Source: Telmatactis stephensoni
Taxonomy: Eukaryota > Cnidaria > Anthozoa > Actiniaria > Isophelliidae
Reading direction: 5' to 3'
Length of the DNA stretch: 64,000 nucleotides
NCBI GenBank assembly: GCA_029948255.1
Contig: JALIZF010001734.1
Span: forward strand, 322,501-386,500
The translations under genes were made by a program, and so were the position numbers. The notes under the pieces are model-generated. The model was not told the DNA's origin. It was given only the letters and a program-made list of their open reading frames with translations, and did not search any database. Shown in pieces: positions 61,001 through 64,000 of the stretch (positions are counted from its first letter, which is position 1; every line of letters begins with the position of its first letter).

Positions 61001-61620
61001 TAAGCAGTTTCACCTGCATAGGTTATATTGGCATAAAAATAACATGAAAAAACTAGCGCTAAAGATTATTTGGTGCAGCACATACAAAGGATCCACTGCA
61101 CTGATCTATATTTAAAGCTGTCTTTTCAGAATCTTATTCATCCAAGGACAGACATTAGGTATATGTATATTCACATTATGCAGTAAAGTAAAATAGGTTG
61201 TAGTTGTTTGGTGTACGCATACACTGCAAACTGTCTCGGTCTCGCGTATGGAAAGTCTTGCTCACGGGGTAACACTAACCGCTGATCCATAATTTTGTAG
61301 ATAATCTTAATTTTTAAGGTTATCAATATATTACTGCATGATTTGATCTAAGAACTCCATCGAAGAAGAGTATCACAGACGTAAAAATGTATAATATTTA
61401 TCGAGTAACAAACCCTGTCCCGCAAAAATTGGTATAACACCATGATGAGCTACTCACCTGAATTATTGAATCCCTTGCCAGCTGATGCTTTGAACGTAAC
61501 GCTACACTGTTCCATCGATTCTAACGTAGCCATTTGGCCTTCGTAGCCATTATTATATTCGGTGAAGCTATCTCTTGGGTCATATCCATTCATTCTCGGA
61601 CCCTCTTCTTCGTATAGCAT
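36737..61620 (-). CDS. Z-alpha-like / zinc-finger / RIG-I-Dicer-type helicase gene
   Basis: Minus-strand exons: 61620-61458, 42300-39634, 39067-38834, 37045-36737. Every junction is phase 1 with consensus GT/AG borders, giving at least 1,124 residues. Domain order: unstructured N-terminus; Z-alpha-like winged helix; long Ser-rich linker with three basic-x-S-L motifs; two JAZ/U1-type C2H2 fingers; SF2 helicase core with GTGKT, DESH and TAS motifs; an insert domain like that of RIG-I-like receptors and Dicer; then helicase motifs IV-VI. This suggests an ATP-driven double-stranded-RNA binding protein, perhaps a sensor in innate immunity. CARD and RNase III domains are not seen. The 3' end is unresolved: either the last exon runs on to TAA at 36726 or splices at 36737 to an exon I cannot find. 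The 19-kb first intron is inferred from phase and splice-site match only. Confidence 0.68.
37046..38833 (-). other. Helicase intron with simple repeats
   Basis: Contains a TTG/CTG microsatellite (about 37109-37155), a CAT repeat (about 38452-38477) followed by TTG and GGT repeats (to 38520), and a duplicated phrase GCGGGCCTGGGATCA at about 38254-38290. Frames across these, including a polyLeu one on the plus strand, are artefacts. Confidence 0.6.
38834..39067 (-). CDS. Helicase gene, exon with motif IV
   Basis: 78 codons between the acceptor TATATAG and the donor GG/GTACGT, phase 1 at both ends. It codes the start of the second RecA-like domain, with LLLVKRIPTASRLAEFL as motif IV and FIGG shortly after. 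Reading on past the donor reaches a stop within a few codons, which supports the splice. Confidence 0.75.
39634..42300 (-). CDS. Main exon of the helicase gene (889 codons)
   Basis: One open exon from the acceptor TTTCAG (42301) to the donor GAG/GTTAGT (39634). Residues are counted from its first ATG (42295). Winged helix about 74-136, with the wing motif HPRTW resembling the PxxW of Z-alpha. Ser/Arg linker about 150-410 with KKFSLD, RRLSLD and KRYSLG. Zinc finger 1 at 416-438 and finger 2 at 453-476, both C-x2-C-x12-H-x5-H. Helicase motif I GTGKT at 535-539; motif Ia IIFLVDR near 558; DESH at 665-668; TAS at 701-703; helical insert domain about 710-880. The match to RIG-I/Dicer helicases includes the stretch NLGGASLLTVSDHIQEL after motif III. 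The Asn and Tyr that contact Z-form nucleic acid in classical Z-alpha are not in place, so Z-binding is uncertain. Confidence 0.85.
42627..43414 (+). repeat. Tandem direct duplication, about 0.4 kb, two units
   Basis: Unit 1 at 42627-43025 and unit 2 at 43026-43414 share long phrases such as GTAGACGATATATGATGAAC, GGGAGAAAAACCTAAGACGA and TTCTCTTTGAGCAGGAG. They differ by scattered changes and small indels. Both lie in the first intron of the helicase gene. No coding content is recognised. Confidence 0.85.
43415..45680. other. Helicase intron 1, unannotated part
   Basis: No coding exon, RNA gene or clear repeat is seen. A donor-like CCCTCAG/GTAAGATAGG on the minus strand near 44978 could belong to an alternative 5' exon, but nothing else supports it. 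Confidence 0.4.
45683..46047. mobile_element. MITE with GTTTACATGAT-type ends
   Basis: The left end GGCTGTCTACATGATATCGG and right end CCGGCATCATGTAAACGGCC are imperfect inverted repeats. Inside are several more copies of the phrase GTTCCGGAATGA and its complement GAATGAAACTCATTCCGG. It is non-coding. Confidence 0.65.
46565..46640 (+). repeat. A/C-rich low-complexity tract
   Basis: AAACAAACAAACAACCCCCC grading into CCAAAAAATCAACAA units. Open frames crossing it on both strands are artefacts. Confidence 0.75.
46868..46966 (-). mobile_element. SINE S2 fragment, minus strand
   Basis: TTAACGTCGGAAGTTCCTTC and CTACTCCCCTCTCTCCATCA are the reverse complement of the S2 body seen in the array. The head and the TTTACC tail are missing. 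Confidence 0.65.
47875..47916 (+). ncRNA. Hammerhead-ribozyme-like motif (Penelope type)
   Basis: In order: TCTA, CTGAAGA (47879-47885), stem II GGCAT/ATGCC with loop GGGTT, GAAA (47902-47905), palindrome CATG, then TTTAGA. This matches the hammerhead core CUGANGA - stem II - GAAA - stem III - UH. TCTA and TAGA can pair as stem I. A very short self-complementary stem III (CATG) is known from Penelope-like element ribozymes, which are thought to act as dimers. Activity is not shown by sequence alone. Confidence 0.5.
48009..48112 (+). repeat. A/C microsatellite (CAA and AAAC units)
   Basis: Runs of AACAAACAAACAAAAAAC follow the hammerhead-like element and may be the tail of that retroelement copy. 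The polyCys frame on the minus strand is an artefact. Confidence 0.8.
48113..52530. other. Helicase intron 1, middle part
   Basis: No gene is supported. A diverged direct repeat of about 100 bp occurs at about 51832-51935 and 52077-52180 (for example GCATTCCATATATAGAT against GCATTCCACATACAGAT, then GGATCCCTGA in both), with a poly-T run between them. Confidence 0.45.
52546..53390 (+). pseudogene. Decayed LINE reverse transcriptase (CR1/L2/Jockey type)
   Basis: Three frame segments make up the central and C-terminal part of a non-LTR reverse transcriptase. 52546-52827 has the LRPISVTDIIMRFFERL motif; a frameshift near 52820 is followed by FDFSKAFDSVSH, GVPQGTVLGP and the catalytic YADD (about 53092-53103). 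A second frameshift near 53275 is followed by KLLGVTF (about 53300) and the conserved MSKASK end. Endonuclease and 3' end are missing. It lies antisense to the helicase gene within its first intron and is not functional. Confidence 0.85.
53392..53525. mobile_element. Short fold-back element directly after the LINE fragment
   Basis: Arms of about 50 bp: CAATTTTTATTCACGAGTTG and the inverted CAACGAGTGAATAAAAACCG, with GGAAAGTGC and GCACTTTCC at the outer ends. The centre is a GAGCGAG repeat. Confidence 0.7.
53735..53880 (+). repeat. Interspersed repeat with AGCGCC / GGCGCTTTAC pair
   Basis: An AATAAT microsatellite leads into CATTTATATAGCGCCTATCC and CTAGGCGCTTTACAAAAAC, a short motif pair often seen in dispersed repeats of marine invertebrates. 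Class unknown. Confidence 0.4.
54453..54644 (-). CDS. Weak candidate exon, unidentified
   Basis: A 63-codon frame on the minus strand with mixed, protein-like composition (Lys/Ser-rich start, then GGFTAGRFGVTEWKFG). A second frame starts 22 bp further on (54431). A GT follows AATTCAAG near 54473. No family is recognised and no partner exons are found, so it is probably a chance frame in the helicase intron or a fragment of a repeat. Confidence 0.15.
   Translation of the reverse strand: MQKKSSIGKKISSKSCCAAKSEGGFTAGRFGVTEWKFGTIEPFYTKSWRKILINQIQGIFFKF
54650..56290. other. Helicase intron 1, unannotated part
   Basis: Nothing with coding character or clear repeat structure is seen. Frames at 55957-56169, 56123-56308 and 56153-56341 overlap one another on both strands and carry no motif. 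Confidence 0.4.
56290..56775 (+). repeat. Degenerate tandem repeat, period about 170 bp
   Basis: Related phrases recur: GCTTCAACTAGAACCT (56336), GCTTCGACTAGAACCTC (56480) and GCTTCAACTGCATGGAACCT (56653). Each is followed by CATAC/CGTAC, an ACT.GGCTCTTACCTTG-like segment, and then a purine-rich stretch ending in TCGCTGG or TTGCTGG with TTTGTACTTGC. At least three diverged units are visible. Confidence 0.5.
57337..57452. repeat. Hairpin-forming inverted repeat
   Basis: AATGAAAATATGAACACCGT is inverted as ACGGTGTTAAATATTTTCAT with about 35 bp per arm. It is a small fold-back element or MITE remnant. Confidence 0.6.
57453..61457. other. Helicase intron 1, distal part
   Basis: No gene, RNA or mobile element can be supported. 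Minor features are a GGAAA microsatellite at about 58148-58168 and unsupported frames at 57884-58186 (minus) and 59118-59345 (plus). Confidence 0.4.
61458..61620 (-). CDS. Probable first coding exon of the helicase gene
   Basis: 54 codons plus one base from an ATG to the donor AATTCAG/GTGAGT. It is acidic and rich in Tyr, Asn and Met, with no known domain. The phase (1) and the joined codon (G then AA, giving Glu) fit the acceptor of the main exon at 42300. That exon's own ATG is then the third codon after the join. A TATA box lies 75-82 bp upstream. The alternative is that this exon belongs to another gene whose remaining exons are not visible; none was found on this strand in the 19 kb between. 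Confidence 0.55.
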
Positions 61621-61694
61621 TTGATGATCACTTTTCTGTGTTCGTCGAATGAGTGCTTGTTAAGCTTTGCAATACTGCCTGATGTCCATTGAGA

Positions 61695-61702
61695 CTTTTA
61701 TA
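61695..61702 (-). promoter_or_regulatory. TATA box upstream of the helicase first exon
   Basis: TATAAAAG on the minus strand, 75-82 bp before the ATG at 61620. A start site about 30 bp downstream would give a 5' leader of roughly 50 bases. Confidence 0.5.
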
Positions 61703-63347
61703 ATAGAGCTACATCCTACAGAGCTAATCCTCTCTAACATTAAGGATACTTAAATGCAATGAGTAAGCTTCTTTCGTTTTCTTATCAACTTCTCCAGGTC
61801 TTCAACCTTACTCTCTCCTCAACAAAGAGTGAGAGGTAACAACAGTCAACAGAGCGAGATGACCAGCATATAATTCGACTCTGTTATTGTGTTCAAGGCT
61901 TTCGTGATGTCTAAAAGTTGTCCTATGCGAAGTTTAAGCTTTACAGTCAAAACTGTTAGCGTAAAATCTGCCTAACATTGCACAATTCAACGCATCTAAC
62001 AGAAACTGCTAGCGTTTACAAAGTTACTAATAGCGTAGATTGTAGAATTACGTTGGACTGTAGATTTTACGTCAGAGGAATTTTACTGGCTCTTCGACTG
62101 TTTGCCTCTCAAAAAGGCCAGTTATTCAAGTTTTCACGTACCAATGTCTTTTCCCTCCAGGGAAACAAAACGAAGCGTACAACGTTATGGATGCCGTTAC
62201 TGGGTACGAAGACCGACGCAAAGTTACTATGTAAACGCTTAATTCTTCGAAGCGTATTTCTGGGAACTCTACGTAATCAACAATCCGTGGCTTCCGGCTA
62301 CAAACCATCTTGAAAATTTTCTTTGCAGTTATTAGTTTCCAATACACTCTTTTCTGTACATCAAACTTTATTCCGAACCTTTCGTCACATTTAAACAACA
62401 GTGAATTTGTAGATTGTACTAAGTCTGCTTTGTGTGTATCTTTATGCAAATTACTCGACCGCGGTGTATTAATCCATTTAGAAAAACATCGGCTATCGTT
62501 GCCAAAATGTTCAAAATTTCTCTAAAAGAAAACAAAATCATATATTATAATAGTATTTTAATAGTTGATAATATCCATAGAATAATCTTCAAAAAGAATT
62601 TGAAGCCATTTTGAAGTTGTTTTCTAGTAAAAAGACTTTTCATACCCGGAAGTAAAATTCTGTGAACCGTGGCCTTCAACCACGCGGTACACAGGAAGTC
62701 GTTCGTTTTCTATTTATATAGACTGTTGACAAGTGATATGGCTCACTTGTTAACTCTATACTAGCACAATTATCAGATTACCAGTGAAGAGAGTATTAGT
62801 GCAGGTCACGTACGGGCTGGACTTTGGCCTGTTTGGAGTTTGTTTTGGGGGTAAAACGGGTGGAAAAGTGAAGCAGTGTGCAAAAAACACTTGCGTGACC
62901 AAGGCGAATGATTGTTTACAAAATATACTCTTTGTCGGCAACAGCAGGAGTCTGTGAGTCGGTCGTGAATGAATGAACACTAAACGAATGACTGCAATAA
63001 AGAGTAAAAACAGTCTAGCGGTAACAGGTAAACGGTCTCCTTTATCGAGGTCTCATAAAAAGAATAGGTCTCTCTCTAACCGTTAGTCGCACCGTCCAAA
63101 TTAATTTTAGGTACATCTTCTAAAAGAATTTAGTCCTGAATTTGTAAGCGCACGACAGGCAGTGCACAAACAAATCAATGAAAGAAAAAAAGCAAGCAAA
63201 CAAACAAACAAATAATGAAAAAGATTTATCTATTTAGCTATAAAAAGTTAGGACATTAAGCTTGCACAAATGGCAAATTAAAATAGTCTTGATTAATTAG
63301 ATCAAATAAATGTTTGTGGATTGCCGTGAACTAATTCATACACATTT
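61703..63347. other. Non-coding stretch upstream of the helicase promoter
   Basis: A more GC-rich patch at about 62030-62320 is open on both strands (61978-62313 plus, 62126-62449 minus), but neither translation shows a motif. It may be a mobile-element fragment. Nothing else is identified. Confidence 0.4.
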
Positions 63348-63533
63348 CTTTAACATGCTTCTTCAACCCTACGTTTTTACAAACTTTTACCATCGTCAGG
63401 TAGCTTTCGGCCTTCGTGTTAGTGGCCATCGTCAGGGTAAGGACAAAAATAACAGCAAGAAGACAACGCAAACAAAAGGTAGAGGTACTAAAAGTTTGTA
63501 AAAATGTAGGGTTGAAGTAGGAAATTAAAGAAG
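63348..63533. repeat. Inverted repeat enclosing a hammerhead-like core, minus strand
   Basis: Arms CTTCTTCAACCCTACGTTTT (from 63358) and AAAATGTAGGGTTGAAGTAG (to 63520) face each other. Between them, on the minus strand, is CTGACGA (63435-63429), stem GGCC/GGCC and GAAA (63408-63405), followed by AGCT-type sequence as in the element at 91-290. This is the layout of a Penelope-like element terminus. A cleavage-competent stem III is not evident. Confidence 0.5.
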
Positions 63534-64000
63534 TTATAAAAAAAGTCTTGTTTACATGGAACGTGAAAGAATTTCCAAGGGTTTTACTCTATTTGTGCAA
63601 ACTTTAGTCAACCAAAAATAAACAATAGTGTATATTTGACCTGTGGTGCCAAATTCTCTATAACTGTACATTTTTTCATGGAATTAAATCAAATAATTTC
63701 TCTCTGGACCTTTCTGAGGATTTAGATCTTAAAGACACTTCACAGGACACTGGCAAAGATGGTCTGGCATCTTGAGGAACGTCCTTCTAGGACCAAGCAG
63801 ATTTTTGAGATTTCTGTGAGATCTTTTAGGATCATTTTGAAAGGTCTTCTCTGAGATCTTTAATTTGGTGACCATATTTCAATTTTTAAAATGCAATGCA
63901 AAGTTGCTTGAAAAGAGAACACCAAACATTTTAAAATTTGATCATGATATCAATTCTTGATGACTGTTTAAGGTTTCTTAACTTCAGGGATTTAATAATA
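63534..64000. other. Non-coding right end of the window
   Basis: A segment at about 63720-63870 has repeated GAGATCTTT / TGAGATTTCTGTGAGATC phrases, perhaps part of a dispersed repeat. No gene is seen. Confidence 0.4.

Noticed and set aside
61978..62449. Overlapping 107-111 codon frames on both strands
   Set aside because: No motif, splice sites or composition bias favours either strand. It is likely a GC-richer repeat fragment.

Overview
The window is a gene-poor, AT-rich, intron- and repeat-rich animal genome segment. Short spliced genes, tRNA-headed SINEs, many small terminal-inverted-repeat (MITE-like) elements and Penelope-like hammerhead motifs suggest a cnidarian, probably an anthozoan such as a coral. 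This is judged from sequence character only. I see no rRNA, CRISPR or bacterial operon structure.

Region 1 (about 2.5-16.5 kb, plus strand) holds two tandem paralogous genes. Each starts with a TATA box and a signal-peptide exon that also carries an acidic pro-segment. This exon is followed by cassette exons, each coding a four-cysteine module (C-x6-C-x12/13-C-x6-C) and usually an Arg/Pro-rich tail. Gene A (3577-7771) has five intact cassettes and one frameshifted cassette. Gene B (10907-15605) has three. The precursor design resembles secreted host-defence or venom-type peptides, but I do not recognise the family. An orphan first coding exon of CNOT10 (12643-12927), a SINE and fold-back elements sit in the last intron of gene B.

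Region 2 (about 16.7-34.3 kb) is a head-to-tail array with a period of about 5.1 kb. It carries three complete copies of a two-exon gene for a secreted peptide of about 66 residues, an orphan terminal exon at the left end and a truncated promoter-side fragment at the right end. The first two complete copies are almost identical. The third is older and carries its own insertions. SINE and MITE insertions within the units date the duplication steps.

Region 3 (36.7-61.6 kb, minus strand) is one large gene for a nucleic-acid helicase. It has an N-terminal Z-alpha-like winged helix, two C2H2 zinc fingers of the dsRNA-binding JAZ/U1 type and a RIG-I/Dicer-type SF2 helicase core. The four exons I can place are all joined in phase 1. 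The first lies 19 kb upstream of the main exon, just below a TATA box. The long first intron contains a decayed LINE reverse transcriptase, MITEs, a SINE fragment, a duplicated 0.4-kb segment and a hammerhead-ribozyme-like motif. The 3' end of the gene is uncertain. The last 2.3 kb hold no gene I can support, only a Penelope-type inverted repeat.

The regions together suggest a locus with several candidate defence components: two kinds of expanding secreted-peptide genes and a putative RNA sensor. Shared function is inference only.
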